64,000 nucleotides of DNA from a candidate division KSB1 bacterium (lineage in GTDB: Bacteria > Zhuqueibacterota > Zhuqueibacteria > Zhuqueibacterales > Zhuqueibacteraceae). The notes under the pieces were generated by a model, which did not search any database, was not told the origin of the DNA, and worked only from the letters and a program-made list of their open reading frames with translations. Where the stretch lies: the NCBI GenBank assembly GCA_034506255.1, contig JAPDPX010000001.1:1-64000 (forward strand), read 5' to 3'. Positions 15,825 through 25,599 of this stretch are shown here, piece after piece. How positions within the stretch are numbered: the stretch's first letter is position 1; every line of letters begins with the position of its first letter. The position numbers and the translations under genes were made by a program.

Positions 15825-17183
15825 TCAAACGGATTTTCCGGCGGGCGGACTTGCGCCGGCGGTCGTTGCGCCGCGACCGTGACGTTTCGCGCCGAGGGCG
15901 CGCAACGCCGGCGGAATGGTGACGAGCCAGAGAATGAAATAGGGATATTTGTAGCGCGGGTCCCCGACGGTGAGAAGATTCATGGCCAGGCCGAAAAGGC
16001 TGAAGAGATAGAGCACGGCAAAGCGCTCCCGCCAGAAGGCGGATTTGCTGGTGAGCACCTGAACCGCCTGGCAGAGCACGAGGGCAAGCAGGAAAAAATA
16101 GCAGATGTGATGCACGCATTGCAGCACAAGGAATCCCGCTTTGAAACACAGCGATTCCCCCGCCAGAATTTCATGGAAGCTGCCGGCCTGCAGCATTTTG
16201 CCAATGCGATAGAGATTCCAGGCGTGGCTGTGCGTGAGGGCATTGATCGCCCAATCGTCACGCGCAAAAAGGTGGAACAATTTGCGCGGGAGGAGCGCGA
16301 GCCATTTCAGGGGATGAGCACGAATCCAGCGCAGGGCTTGCGCCGTCCAGAAATCGCCCTTGGCCACGAAGGTCATGGCACTGTCCGCCGCAAGCTCGCC
16401 CGGTTGTCCGGCGGCGAAGACGCGCTTGTTGTAGGCGCCGTTGGCGAGATCGTTGGCGCCCATCAGCAAATTGGCGGGGCCGGTGGTGGAGGTGAAAACG
16501 AATTCGCCCACCGCGCGTTCGCCCAGGCCGCCCAAAACCGCCAGCACGGCGAACGCGCTGCCGGCCAGTCCGAGAATGGGTGCGCGCCACTGCCGGCGCC
16601 GCAACAAGCCCGGGACCTCGACGGTGAAACAGGCGAGCAGCAAAGCCCAGCCGAACGGGCGCACGCCGATGGCCAGAGCCAATGACACCCCGGCGAGCAC
16701 CGCCGCCCGCCAACTCCGGTGGAGATAAAGATTGAGACTTGCCAGGCACAGCACGCCAAACAACAGTTCCGTGAGATTGTGCAACACCAGCCCGAGATTG
16801 GTGAGGTAGAGAACGTAGAGCACGACCACCAGCCGCGCCCAGTGTTTCCGCTCCAAAATTTTGCGCGCGAGCCGGTAAAGGAGAAAAAGCTGGAGGGCAT
16901 TGAGCACGAGATTGGCAAACAGAATCGTGGCCGGCGAGTTGTGCAGCGCGAGCAGGCCGATGAGAAAGTTGATGTACACCGGCGCCAGGATGTAATCGCT
17001 GAAACGGTGTTGCGGCAGGGGATAGCACCGGCCGGCAGCCAGGCATTCCTGCGCCAGACGATAATGCTCCAGCGAATCATTCTCGAACGGCAGGGGAAAG
17101 AAGACGACATAGATCAGTTGCACCGCGAAGTAAAATGCGAGTAGTGCGCAGAGGCCGCGCTGCTGTAGTTTGCCGGAGTTCAT
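15825..17183 (-). CDS. Membrane glycosyltransferase, ArnT/PMT (GT39/GT83)-like
   Basis: 452 residues, start at ATG 17183 where the hydrophobic N-terminus begins (GLCALLAFYFAVQLIYVVFF); the open frame upstream of it is not protein-like. The first periplasmic loop carries the acidic pair expected for this class (FENDSLEHYRLAQECL). About ten more membrane helices follow, with a loop ARDDWAINALTHSHAWNLY and a basic C-terminus. Such enzymes move a sugar from a lipid-phosphate donor to lipid or protein outside the membrane. Donor and acceptor are unknown. It is separated from its neighbours by short gaps. Confidence 0.7.
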   Translation of the reverse strand: MNSGKLQQRGLCALLAFYFAVQLIYVVFFPLPFENDSLEHYRLAQECLAAGRCYPLPQHRFSDYILAPVYINFLIGLLALHNSPATILFANLVLNALQLFLLYRLARKILERKHWARLVVVLYVLYLTNLGLVLHNLTELLFGVLCLASLNLYLHRSWRAAVLAGVSLALAIGVRPFGWALLLACFTVEVPGLLRRRQWRAPILGLAGSAFAVLAVLGGLGERAVGEFVFTSTTGPANLLMGANDLANGAYNKRVFAAGQPGELAADSAMTFVAKGDFWTAQALRWIRAHPLKWLALLPRKLFHLFARDDWAINALTHSHAWNLYRIGKMLQAGSFHEILAGESLCFKAGFLVLQCVHHICYFFLLALVLCQAVQVLTSKSAFWRERFAVLYLFSLFGLAMNLLTVGDPRYKYPYFILWLVTIPPALRALGAKRHGRGATTAGASPPAGKSV

Positions 17184-17757
17184 CTTGGCTGGCGGGCGGT
17201 CATTTTCGTGCCGCGAGAGCGGGTTTGAAATGTCCCGTCCTGGCAGCTTGCGGATCCCGCAATGGTGTGCTTGAAAACGCCACGGGTGCCGGGAAAAGTA
17301 TGTTCGCCACACTGCCTTTTTGTCGCGAGGGGAGTGCAAAAAGTTTTTTGAAATGCGCAGCCGAGACATCACAAAGTCGCAAGGAAAAATTTTGCAGCCT
17401 GATCTCCCGGCGACTGTGCGTTCGTTTTTTGTTTGCCACGCAAATGCCGTGGCGCAGGCTTCCAACCTGCCGGCGGACAGAGGGTCTGTGCCGCGTTATC
17501 ACGGTACGGGTGTGCAGGCACAGTATCACGAAAATGCCGTCGGCATCAGACTCGCCGGCATTCGGGATTGCCTGTGCCAGCAAAGCAACAAAACAGCAGC
17601 ACGGTTTGCGCGGAAAAATAAGCCGGTGGCGCCCACTTTTCCAAGCGCAAATTGCCTGCGCCGACAGCGTGGGAAAATCATTCTGCACGCATGCCGCGAA
17701 GCTGCGATTGGAGCCGGCAGGAATTCTCCCGCCTCTCAGATTTCCCCTGAAGATGCC

Positions 17758-17941
17758 GTGGCGCCGGCTGCCAGCTTTGGCGAAGCGATAAAATCAAAAA
17801 CCAAAAACTCGCAGGGACGCAAAGCTGCGGCGGCTTCGCAAAGAGCTCCTCTCGTCTCGCCACGGTTTGACCGTGGCTTGATCTTGCGATCCTGCGGAGG
17901 CTTTCGGCCGGCATGCCACGGCCAGGCCGTGGCAGATCAAA
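17758..17941 (+). repeat. Dispersed repeat A, copy 2
   Basis: Reads GTGGCGCCGGCTGCCAGC, GCGATAAAATCAAAAACC and CTCGCAGGGACGCAAAGC, then the palindromes CCACGGTTTGACCGTGG and CCACGGCCAGGCCGTGG around GATCTTGCGATCCTGCGGAGG. The best-preserved copy of the family. Confidence 0.85.
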
Positions 17942-18214
17942 TTTGACGGTGAAAAAACGGGTGCATCTGTCGAAATCCTGCCTGGTGGAGAACTCTGCCG
18001 CGGAATCGATACTCTCCGCGGGGGCCTCCCTGAAAACATGACATGCCGGTTGTCGCTTGCAATCATCACCGCATTTGCCTCCCGCGCAATGCCGCAGTGA
18101 CGTGTGGCGGAGTAGCGCAGAAATCTTTTCCACGGGCAGGGAGTGTTGCGCGCCTTCCACACGTTACCGAACCAACCAGATAACTGAGGGATTATCTTCC
18201 CGCCAAATTTGGGC

Positions 18215-18243
18215 TTGCCTTTGGAGGCATTTGTTGCTACCAT
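18215..18243 (+). promoter_or_regulatory. Possible sigma-70-type promoter for FAH gene
   Basis: TTGCCT (18215-18220) and TACCAT (18238-18243) are spaced 17 bp, about 140 bp before the chosen start. This is a pattern match only. Confidence 0.25.
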
Positions 18244-18380
18244 AGCCGGCGATTTTGCGGCGGAAGAACGCTTCTCGCGAACGCCGCCGGTTTGATTCAC
18301 CCCGCGTTGCGCCGCCGTGGCGCCGGGCGATGGCAGGGCCGGCAGCAGGGCGGCAGGCATCCCAGCGAAAAGGACCGCAC

Positions 18381-19298
18381 GTGACCCGCGCATTTGCCTA
18401 TCTCGACAAGAACAATCTTCCCATGATCGGCGTGGAGTGGAGTGAGCCCGGTTCGGGCACCCCCCCCGTGGCCTACAATTTTTCCCGCGCCTGGGATTTG
18501 TTCAAACAGATCAAGCTCAAAAACAAAGCCCCCCAGCTCAATTTCCTGCAGGTGATGCTGGAAATCGACGTGTTCCATGTCGAGACCTTCGATGAGGTTT
18601 TTCTCACGCTGCAGGAGTTCCGGCCGTTGCAGGATTTGATTCTCAGCGAAGCGCATGCCTTTCAGGTGCCGGTGGCACGGCCGCAAAAAATCATCGGCAT
18701 CGGCCGCAATTATCGCGAACATGCCCGCGAGCTCAAAAATCCGCTGCCGTCCGAACCCATCTTTTTCTGCAAATCGCCCTCGGCATTGATCGCCCATCAG
18801 GAAGCCGTGCGGCTGCCCGCCAAGGTCGGCGCGATTCACCACGAGGCGGAACTGGCGGTGGTGATCGGCAAAGCCGGTTCGAACCTCAGCAGCCGTACGG
18901 CGCTGGAGCATGTGGCGGGGTACACGATTTTGAACGACGTCACCGCGCGCGAGCTGCAGCAGAAGGACACCGCCGCGGGCCTGCCCTGGTTTCGCGCCAA
19001 GAGTTTCGACACGTTCTGCCCGGTGGGGCCCTATCTCATCCCGCGCGGCTGTGTCGCGGATCCGCAGGCGCTCACCATCAAGCTCACGATCAACGGTGAA
19101 ATCCGACAAAACGGCACCACGGCGGACATGGTGTTTCCGGTGGCCGAGCTGGTGAGCTATGTCTCGCGCTTTTGCACGCTGCAGCCGGGCGACATCATCG
19201 CCACCGGCACGCCCGAGGGCGTGGGGCCGTTGCATCCCGGCGAGGTGATGGTCACCAGCATTTCGGGATTCGGGGAATTGATCAATCCAATCCTCTGA
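18381..19298 (+). CDS. Fumarylacetoacetate hydrolase (FAH) family protein
   Basis: 305 residues from GTG 18381, preceded by AAAGGAC. The FAH fold is clear: KIIGIGRNYREHARELKN, PIFFCKSPSALI, the metal ligands in HHEAELAVVIGK (two Glu), YTILNDVTAREL, WFRAKSFDTFCPVGPYLI and the closing GDIIATGTPEGVG. Family members act on acylpyruvates, oxaloacetate or 2-hydroxyhepta-2,4-diene-1,7-dioates; an acylpyruvase-type activity is plausible, but the N-terminal ~75 residues are less conserved. It stands alone on the plus strand. Confidence 0.9.
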   Translation: MTRAFAYLDKNNLPMIGVEWSEPGSGTPPVAYNFSRAWDLFKQIKLKNKAPQLNFLQVMLEIDVFHVETFDEVFLTLQEFRPLQDLILSEAHAFQVPVARPQKIIGIGRNYREHARELKNPLPSEPIFFCKSPSALIAHQEAVRLPAKVGAIHHEAELAVVIGKAGSNLSSRTALEHVAGYTILNDVTARELQQKDTAAGLPWFRAKSFDTFCPVGPYLIPRGCVADPQALTIKLTINGEIRQNGTTADMVFPVAELVSYVSRFCTLQPGDIIATGTPEGVGPLHPGEVMVTSISGFGELINPIL

Positions 19299-19686
19299 GC
19301 CGGCACAACCCGGCGGTGGGGTTTGCCCCGGGGTGATCGGGAAATTGTTTGAAAGAATCGGCGCCTGTTGCCGCCTGCTGCCGGCATCTTGCGCGCTGGT
19401 GGCATGATCCGGAAGAGCACCATCGTGGCCGCAAAGATCATGGAGACACTGATTGCCACCGCTGAAAAATCAGCACGCCACCGTGTTGTTCAGCGTCCGG
19501 AAAATTTGGTTATGGCCGTAGGACATGACGGGCGGCAAGTTCACTGCCCCCGCCCGGGAAGATGCCGCAAAACTTCGAGAAATGCGCCGGCACTTGTTGT
19601 CTTTGGTGGCATGATCGTTCCCTTGCCCTGCTCGCGGCGCCGAACAGGGGAGCAGCGCTTTTTTACTAAAGCAAGGAGACCATCTC
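19299..19686. other. Intergenic region before the S8 protease
   Basis: I see no gene and no convincing structure. GGTGGCATGATC occurs twice (about 19397 and 19606), the second copy about 80 bp before the protease start; this might be regulatory but is not supported further. A strong ribosome site (AAGGAG) sits just before 19687. Confidence 0.4.
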
Positions 19687-21423
19687 ATGAAGGAACTCGG
19701 CAGAGGTTTGCTGGTGGCGGTGCTGTTGACCGGTTATGCCGTACAAGCCTTTGGTCAGCCCTCGTTTCGCAACAAGCCGGAGATCGTTCCCGGTGAAATC
19801 ATTGTCAAGTACAAAACCCCGGGGCCGGTTGATGTCAACGCTCTGGCCGCCATCGGTCTGGCACGGGTGAAAACATTTGGCAATCAGCAATTCATGCTGG
19901 GCCGCATCACGGCCGGGCGGAATTTGGAGGCCGTGTTGCAGGCATTCCGCGGCCGGCCGGAAGTGGAGTATGCCGAGCCGAATTACAAACTCTACATCTA
20001 CGGCGCACCGGCCACGCCCCCGGTTTTTCCGAATGACGAGCGCTTCAATGAACTTTATGGCATGCACCAATCCAACGACAACGACATCGACGCGCCCGAG
20101 GCCTGGGGCCTGACCACCGGCGATCCCACTCTCATTGTCGGCATCATCGACACCGGCATCGATTATGACCACGAGGATTTGAAGGCCAACATCTGGAACA
20201 ATCCCGGGGAAAGCGGAACCAAGGCCAACAACCGCATCGATGACGACGGCAACGGCTACATCGATGATTTCCGCGGCTGGAATTTTGTCTTCAACAACAA
20301 CGATCCCTACGATGACAATGATCACGGCACGCATTGCGCCGGCACGCTGGGCGCGATCGGCAACAACAGCAAGGGCGTGGTCGGCGTCAACTGGCAGGTG
20401 AAGCTCATGCCGCTGAAGTTTTTGGGACAGGACGGTTCCGGCACCACGGCGGCGGCGGCGGAAGCCATCATCTATGCAGTGAACAACGGCGCCAGGGTTC
20501 TGAGCAACAGTTGGGGCGGAGGGGAGGCCTCGCAGACGCTCGAAGACGCCATCAAGTATGCCAATCAACACGGGGTGATTTTCGTCGCGGCGGCGGGCAA
20601 TGACGGCCTCAACAATGACGTCACCGCCAATTACCCCTCCAACTACAGCGTGGCCAACGTGGTCGCGGTGGCCAGCTCCGACCGCAATGACAATCTCTCC
20701 AGCTTTTCGAATTATGGCCGCGCGACCGTCGATCTGGCCGCGCCCGGCTCCAGCATTCTGAGCTGCCGGCCGTTGAACCGCTATCAACTGCTGAGCGGCA
20801 CCAGCATGGCCACCCCGCATGTTGCCGGCGTGTGCGCGCTGGTGTGGGCGAAGTATCCCCAGCTCACCGCGCAGCAGGTGATCATCCGCGTGCTGGGTGG
20901 GGTTGATCGCAAATCCGCTTTCATCGACCGCATGGTGAGTGGCGGTCGTTTGAACGCGGCCAATGCCCTCTCCACCAATCCTGTGATCGCCCTGACCACG
21001 GATTGGCGCAATACCACCAACACCAGCGGGCCTTATCCGGTGGAAACGGGTGTGGTGGATGACGGCAGCGTAGCGCGCGTGCAATTGCTCTACATGCTCA
21101 ACGGCGGCGCGGCGGACACGCTGAATATGACGCCCACTGGCACGCCGGACATGTACTCCGCCGGCATTCCCGGCCAGCCCCTGAACACCGAGATCAGTTA
21201 CATGGTGCTCGCGACCGATGATCAGGGCAATCGCACGCTCGGCCCGACCTACAACTTCAAGATCTCGAGCGAGCCGGATCCGGGTGACGGGGGCGGTTGC
21301 TGTGGCCAGCAGGCCGTGGCGCTCAACGGCGCCAGTGCCACCACCCGATTCGCGCTGGGCACACCACTGAATATCGCCTTTTTCCTGCTTCCGTTGTGGC
21401 TGCTGCGCCGCCGCAAGCGGTGA
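19687..21423 (+). CDS. Secreted subtilisin-like serine protease (S8) with C-terminal sorting-like tail
   Basis: 578 residues: a signal peptide (LLVAVLLTGYAVQAFG), a short propeptide (GEIIVKYKTPGPVDVNALA), then the S8 catalytic domain with Asp155 (GIIDTGIDYDHEDL), His213 (DNDHGTHCAG) and Ser373 (GTSMATPHVAG). An Asp/Asn-rich insert (NRIDDDGNGYIDDF) may bind calcium. A small Ig-like domain follows (VARVQLLYMLNGGAADT). The end reads GDGGGCCGQQ, a linker, one hydrophobic helix (LNIAFFLLPLWLL) and RRRKR, a Gly/Cys + TM + Arg tail like GlyGly-CTERM or MYXO-CTERM sorting signals. It is probably exported and held at the surface. Confidence 0.93.
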   Translation: MKELGRGLLVAVLLTGYAVQAFGQPSFRNKPEIVPGEIIVKYKTPGPVDVNALAAIGLARVKTFGNQQFMLGRITAGRNLEAVLQAFRGRPEVEYAEPNYKLYIYGAPATPPVFPNDERFNELYGMHQSNDNDIDAPEAWGLTTGDPTLIVGIIDTGIDYDHEDLKANIWNNPGESGTKANNRIDDDGNGYIDDFRGWNFVFNNNDPYDDNDHGTHCAGTLGAIGNNSKGVVGVNWQVKLMPLKFLGQDGSGTTAAAAEAIIYAVNNGARVLSNSWGGGEASQTLEDAIKYANQHGVIFVAAAGNDGLNNDVTANYPSNYSVANVVAVASSDRNDNLSSFSNYGRATVDLAAPGSSILSCRPLNRYQLLSGTSMATPHVAGVCALVWAKYPQLTAQQVIIRVLGGVDRKSAFIDRMVSGGRLNAANALSTNPVIALTTDWRNTTNTSGPYPVETGVVDDGSVARVQLLYMLNGGAADTLNMTPTGTPDMYSAGIPGQPLNTEISYMVLATDDQGNRTLGPTYNFKISSEPDPGDGGGCCGQQAVALNGASATTRFALGTPLNIAFFLLPLWLLRRRKR

Positions 21424-21785
21424 AAGACAACAGGACTGAATCGACAGGATTGACAGGATTGCTGCAGCGACGATCCCGCTTGCTTTTAGTTCTGTCACTC
21501 CTGTCCCATGGCGCATAATTCCCGCCTGTTCAAAATTGCGGACGTGGGAGAAGAGGCTCCTGCATCAGCCCGGCCGTGGCAGCAACACTCCCGGTTTTTC
21601 CAGCATGCTCGCAGACCCCGGCACCGCCGGAATTGCAATAGTCCCGAACGGGCACTGAAGCGGGCACGAGTCCGGCTTGTTCGCTGATTCATTCCTGCAC
21701 GAATGCTCCCGGGCAATCGTCATGTCCGTTTGCCCGGCAGGAGCAGTGAGTTTTATGTTGACCTCTGCCACCGTCGGGCAATCCC
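21424..21785. other. Intergenic region with ACAGGATTG direct repeats
   Basis: The first bases carry the tandem GACAGGATTGACAGGATTG (about 21440-21460), a short direct repeat that I recall from intergenic regions of several phyla. Nothing else recognisable. Confidence 0.5.
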
Positions 21786-22784
21786 GTGTTGCGCGATCCT
21801 GCTCCCACCCTCGCTGCCATTCGTTCCGCCCGGCAAATGTTGGGCGATCTCATCCGCGTCACGCCGGTTTGGCAATGGCACAGCCGCTGTTTTGCCAAAG
21901 GGACGGAAGTTTTCCTCAAGCTCGAGTTGCTGCAACACACCGGCAGCTTCAAGCCGCGCGGCGCGCTCACCCGCATGTTTGCTCTCACGGCGGAGCAACG
22001 GGCGCGGGGTGTGACCGCGGTGAGTGCCGGCAACCATGCGGCCGCGGTGGGCTATGCCGCCGGAGTGCTCCACACCACGGCCAAGGTGGTGATGCCGCAG
22101 AATGCGGATCCTGCCCGTGTTGCGCTGTGTCGCTCCTATGGCGCCGAAGTCGTTCTGGTGCAAAATGTGCACGCCGCCTTCACTGTTGCGGCCCAAATCG
22201 CGGCGGCGGAGGAACGCGTTCTCATTCATCCGTTTGAAGGTCCGGAGATCGCGTTGGGCACGGCCACGCTCGGTCTCGAACTTTATGAGCAATGTCCCGC
22301 GCTGCAGGCGGTGGTTGTGCCGATAGGCGGCGGCGGGCTTTGTGCCGGGGTGGCCGCGGCGATGAAGCAGCTCAATCCGGATTGTCAAATCTTCGGCGTC
22401 GAGCCTTACGGCGCGGACACGATGTTCCGCAGCTTTGCCTCCGGCAAGCCCGAGTCCATCGCGGCAGTGACCACCATCGCCGACAGCCTGGGCGCGCCTT
22501 ATGCCGCACCCTACAGCTTTGCGCTGTGCCGCCGCTTTGTCGATGCGCTTGTCCGGGTCGATGACGAGATGATCTGTGCGGCGCTTTATCTCCTGTTTCG
22601 TGAAATGAAACTGGCGGTGGAGCCTGCCGGCGCCGCCGCCACCGCGGCGCTGCTTGGGCCCCTGCGCGAGCAACTGGCCGGCAGGAAGGTCGGTGTGATC
22701 GTTTGCGGTGCCAATCTCGCGGCCGCCACTTTTGCCGGGCATCTCCGGCGCGGTGAAGCGGCGAGCGGCCATTGCTTTCCCTGA
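21786..22784 (+). CDS. PLP-dependent threonine/serine dehydratase-like enzyme
   Basis: 332 residues of the tryptophan-synthase-beta (fold type II) PLP family. The cofactor lysine lies in LLQHTGSFKPRGAL, the substrate/PLP loop is SAGNHAAAVGYAAG, the phosphate-binding Gly loop is VPIGGGGLCAG, and VEPAGAAATAALLG follows. There is no C-terminal ACT domain, so it resembles catabolic threonine dehydratase (TdcB) or serine racemase/dehydratase rather than biosynthetic IlvA. The start is GTG 21786; no better ATG lies in frame. It is monocistronic. Confidence 0.88.
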   Translation: MLRDPAPTLAAIRSARQMLGDLIRVTPVWQWHSRCFAKGTEVFLKLELLQHTGSFKPRGALTRMFALTAEQRARGVTAVSAGNHAAAVGYAAGVLHTTAKVVMPQNADPARVALCRSYGAEVVLVQNVHAAFTVAAQIAAAEERVLIHPFEGPEIALGTATLGLELYEQCPALQAVVVPIGGGGLCAGVAAAMKQLNPDCQIFGVEPYGADTMFRSFASGKPESIAAVTTIADSLGAPYAAPYSFALCRRFVDALVRVDDEMICAALYLLFREMKLAVEPAGAAATAALLGPLREQLAGRKVGVIVCGANLAAATFAGHLRRGEAASGHCFP

Positions 22785-23127
22785 GGTGTTTTTCCGGCAT
22801 GCGCATGTGCCGGGCCGGCACGAGGTCGGGAATGCCACGAGATCACACAGGCAGTGGGATGGCGCAGAGTTGGGGGAGACATCTGGCAGCGGGCACGGTC
22901 ACTCAATCGGGCAACAACCCGTTGCGCATCGCGGGGCAATGGGGAGGGCGGGGGTTTGTGAGCTGGAAGATGAACCTCATTGGAGTGCATTTTCCCCGGG
23001 AGAAAGCAGAAGCAGGCAGGCGCGTGCCCCGGGAGGCGCACTGGTGCAAGCCCTGCGGCCGGCGTCTTGCCATTCGTTACCCACACAAATCAACACACAA
23101 CCCAAAATTTTTACCTGCCCGCTGCCC
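22785..23127. other. Intergenic region between convergent genes
   Basis: About 340 bp between two convergent genes. I see no gene, repeat or clear terminator hairpin with a T-run. Confidence 0.4.
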
Positions 23128-24195
23128 TCAGGGTCTCACCTCCGTTGACAGCTTGAAGCGCACAATGCGGTTGTTCCCGGTATCGGCCACGTAAAGGGTT
23201 TTGTCAAAAAAGGCCACGCCGTGCGGATTGTGGAATTGCTTTTCGCCGGAGCCGGCGGAACCAAACGATTGCCGTTCCGCGCCCTTCGCTGAAAATTTCA
23301 ACAGCCTGTTTCGCGCGGCGTCGATGACATAGATGTTGCCCTCCGCGTCGACTGTGACATCTTCCGGCTGGGAAAACTTGTCCACGGCAAAGAGATCAAA
23401 ATTGCCCGCTGCGGGATTCAGCCGCGGCGCATAGCCGAATTCGCCGGCTGTGAGCCATTGCACCTTGAAGGAATTCTGGCCGGTCATGCAAAAAATGAAA
23501 TCCGGCGAAAAATCCCGCAGGGCCGTGATGCCGCTGGGCTGGGAGACGGACATGATGCCCAAACCATTGGCCTCGAGATTGGCCGCGTCCGGCACGCGCA
23601 CCTGAAAGTTCTCCGGGAAGATCAGTATTTGATTGTCTTCCTTTTCGTTGCCGGTCGCCGTGACGAGATAGGTGATGACCGCACGCCCCTGCACCGCCTG
23701 CAACTGTGCGGCGATGCCGGTGTAGCGCCGGTCGGGATTGTCGATTTCGTGAAAGACCGTTTGTACGGCTGCCTGCGCAATCCGATGCTGCACTGCGACC
23801 AGATTGAGGCGGTAGATTTTGTTGCTGCCGGTCACCACCAGCAGATTCAACCTGGAATCCTGGGCCAATGCGAGAGGATTGTCGATGGGTTGCGATTGCC
23901 CCAGGAGATTGCCGGCCAAATCCAGCATCAGAATGCGATCATTGCCGGTGTCGGCGATGTAGAGCAACGGCTCGCGCCCCACCAGGATGTCCTGCGGCTG
24001 ATTGAGATCATACCCGGTTTCGGCGTTCCACACCGGCCGCAGTTGCAGGTAGGTCGTATCGCTCACCACCACCGATCCGCCGGTGTCCGCGGGCTGCTGG
24101 GGCAGCGGGAATTTTTCACCGCCACACGCCAGACTGCCCAGGGCCAGCAAAAGCAGCGGCCGGTGCCGCAGGCTGATCACCCTGCTCACAGTCAT
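23128..24195 (-). CDS. NHL-repeat lipoprotein
   Basis: 355 residues from ATG 24195. A signal peptide ends in the lipobox LGSLAC-GG, so it is probably a lipid-anchored envelope protein. NHL repeats: LNQPQDILVGREPLLYIADT-GNDRILM, SQPEDVTVDAEGNIYVID-AARNRLL and [25 protein letters not shown]. Its 5' end overlaps the FAD-subunit gene by 80 bp, placing it last in the molybdenum hydroxylase operon. The overlap is long, so its true start could be slightly further in. The role is probably binding or scaffolding. Confidence 0.8.
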   Translation of the reverse strand: MTVSRVISLRHRPLLLLALGSLACGGEKFPLPQQPADTGGSVVVSDTTYLQLRPVWNAETGYDLNQPQDILVGREPLLYIADTGNDRILMLDLAGNLLGQSQPIDNPLALAQDSRLNLLVVTGSNKIYRLNLVAVQHRIAQAAVQTVFHEIDNPDRRYTGIAAQLQAVQGRAVITYLVTATGNEKEDNQILIFPENFQVRVPDAANLEANGLGIMSVSQPSGITALRDFSPDFIFCMTGQNSFKVQWLTAGEFGYAPRLNPAAGNFDLFAVDKFSQPEDVTVDAEGNIYVIDAARNRLLKFSAKGAERQSFGSAGSGEKQFHNPHGVAFFDKTLYVADTGNNRIVRFKLSTEVRP

Positions 24196-25036
24196 ACAAA
24201 GCCCTCGCGAGAATATTGCCCGCGACCGTGCGGCGATAATCCGCCGTCGAGCGCACATCGGAAATCGGCCGGACTTCCGCCATCACCTGCGCACGCGCCG
24301 CGGCGATGCGATCGCGGGAGAGAATTTGATCTTGCAACACGGCTTCGGTTCGTGGCGCCCGCATCACAGTCGGCGCCACGCTGCCGAAGGCAATGCGGAT
24401 GAAATCCACGCGCCCCGGCTGCGTTTGTTGCAGCAGCAGGGCCATCACCACCTTGGAAATGGCCTGCGCCTGGCGGGTGCCCACTTTGCGAAAGTATTGC
24501 CGCTCCTGCGGCCGGCGTTTCGGCAGGATGACGGCGAGCAGCAATTCATCGGCGGCCAGCACGGTTTGGCGATAGCCGGTGTAAAAGGCGTTGAAGGGGA
24601 CCAGCCGCGTGCCACGGGCACTGCCCAGTTCCAGGGTGGCCTCGAGCACGGCGAGAACGGGCAGGGTGTCCCCGGCGGGCGAGGCATTGACAATGTTGCC
24701 GCCCAGCGTGCCGCGATTCTGAATCTGGCGGGCGCCGATCACGCCGGCCGCGTCCACCAGAATGGGCGCCTGTTGCTGCACCAGCGTCGAGCGCATGAGT
24801 TGTGTGTAAGTGGTCAACGCGCCGAGACGCACGGCGTCCTGCGTTTCCGCGATGCCGCGCAATTCCGCCAGTGGCCACAAATTCAAATAAGCCGGCGCAC
24901 ACTCCGTGCGTGCCTGCAGGGCAACCATGACGTCGGTGCCGCCGGCCAGCACTTTGATGCGGCCCTGTTCCTGCGTCAGAATTTGGTAGGCCTCCGCCAG
25001 GGTGCGGGGTGACCAGGCTTTGATGGCTGCAATCAT
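24116..25036 (-). CDS. Molybdenum hydroxylase, FAD-binding subunit
   Basis: 306 residues with the FAD motifs VLAGGTDVMV (about 31-40) and RNRGTLGGNIVNASPAGD, and the CO dehydrogenase flavoprotein C-terminal domain (FRKVGTRQAQAISKVVMA). It passes electrons from the iron-sulfur subunit to an acceptor in xanthine dehydrogenase/CO dehydrogenase-type enzymes. It follows the 2Fe-2S gene by about 50 bp. The C-terminus after LARALYDCEQ is Ala/Pro-rich and overlaps the lipoprotein gene. Confidence 0.93.
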   Translation of the reverse strand: MIAAIKAWSPRTLAEAYQILTQEQGRIKVLAGGTDVMVALQARTECAPAYLNLWPLAELRGIAETQDAVRLGALTTYTQLMRSTLVQQQAPILVDAAGVIGARQIQNRGTLGGNIVNASPAGDTLPVLAVLEATLELGSARGTRLVPFNAFYTGYRQTVLAADELLLAVILPKRRPQERQYFRKVGTRQAQAISKVVMALLLQQTQPGRVDFIRIAFGSVAPTVMRAPRTEAVLQDQILSRDRIAAARAQVMAEVRPISDVRSTADYRRTVAGNILARALYDCEQGDQPAAPAAAFAGPGQSGVWR

Positions 25037-25084
25037 CCAGACGCGCGAATCGAATGAATGGGGTGCAAATGCAGGGGCGCTGCT

Positions 25085-25558
25085 TTACGCCGGAGCTGCG
25101 AACCGGCCACGAGCGGCCGCCGCAATGGCGTCGATGATTTTCGTGTAACCCGTGCAGCGGCAGAGATTGCCGGCGATCGCAGCTTTGATTTGTTCACGAT
25201 CGGGTGTCACATTTTCTTCGAGAAAAGCGGTGGCGGCCATCAGCATGCCGGGCGTGCAAATGCCACATTGCGCGCCGCCGTGCTCCAGAAAGGCCCGCTG
25301 CACCGCACTCAACCGCCCGCCATCGGCCAAACCCTCGACGGTGAGGATGGTGCCCGCCTCCACTTGACAGGCGGGCACCAGGCAGGAGTTGACCACCTCA
25401 CCGTTCAGGATCACCGAGCAGGAACCGCATTCCCCTTCGCCACAGCCCTCCTTGGTGCCGGTGAGATGCAAATCTTCACGCAGCACGTCGAGCAGTCGCT
25501 TCATGGGCGGCACATCCATCTGGCAGGCTTTGCCATTGACCTCGAAGTGAATTTCCAT
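25085..25558 (-). CDS. Molybdenum hydroxylase, [2Fe-2S] subunit
   Basis: 157 residues from ATG 25558. The plant-type ferredoxin cluster is CGEGECGSCSV plus the later Cys in VVNSCLVPAC; the C-terminal helical domain binds the second cluster through QCGICTPGM and CRCTGY. Both clusters are complete. It shuttles electrons from the Mo centre to FAD. It lies about 40 bp downstream of the large subunit. Confidence 0.95.
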   Translation of the reverse strand: MEIHFEVNGKACQMDVPPMKRLLDVLREDLHLTGTKEGCGEGECGSCSVILNGEVVNSCLVPACQVEAGTILTVEGLADGGRLSAVQRAFLEHGGAQCGICTPGMLMAATAFLEENVTPDREQIKAAIAGNLCRCTGYTKIIDAIAAAARGRFAAPA

Positions 25559-25599
25559 TGCGCAGAAGCACTCCCGGTTGGTGTCATATCCGGGGTCGG

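Larger units (their letters stand above)
17184..18380. other. Repeat-rich intergenic region
   Basis: No gene recognised. It holds repeat A copy 2 (17758-17941), an upstream GCCGTGGCGCAGGCT motif at about 17442 that recurs near 44667, and a repeat F fragment at about 18086-18120. The last ~140 bp contain a possible promoter for the FAH gene. An open frame from 18255 runs into that gene but its first 42 codons look non-coding. Confidence 0.6.

Noticed and set aside
18255..18380. N-terminal extension of the FAH protein
   Set aside because: The 42 extra residues are Arg/Ala-rich and non-conserved; GTG 18381 has a ribosome site and begins FAH-like sequence.
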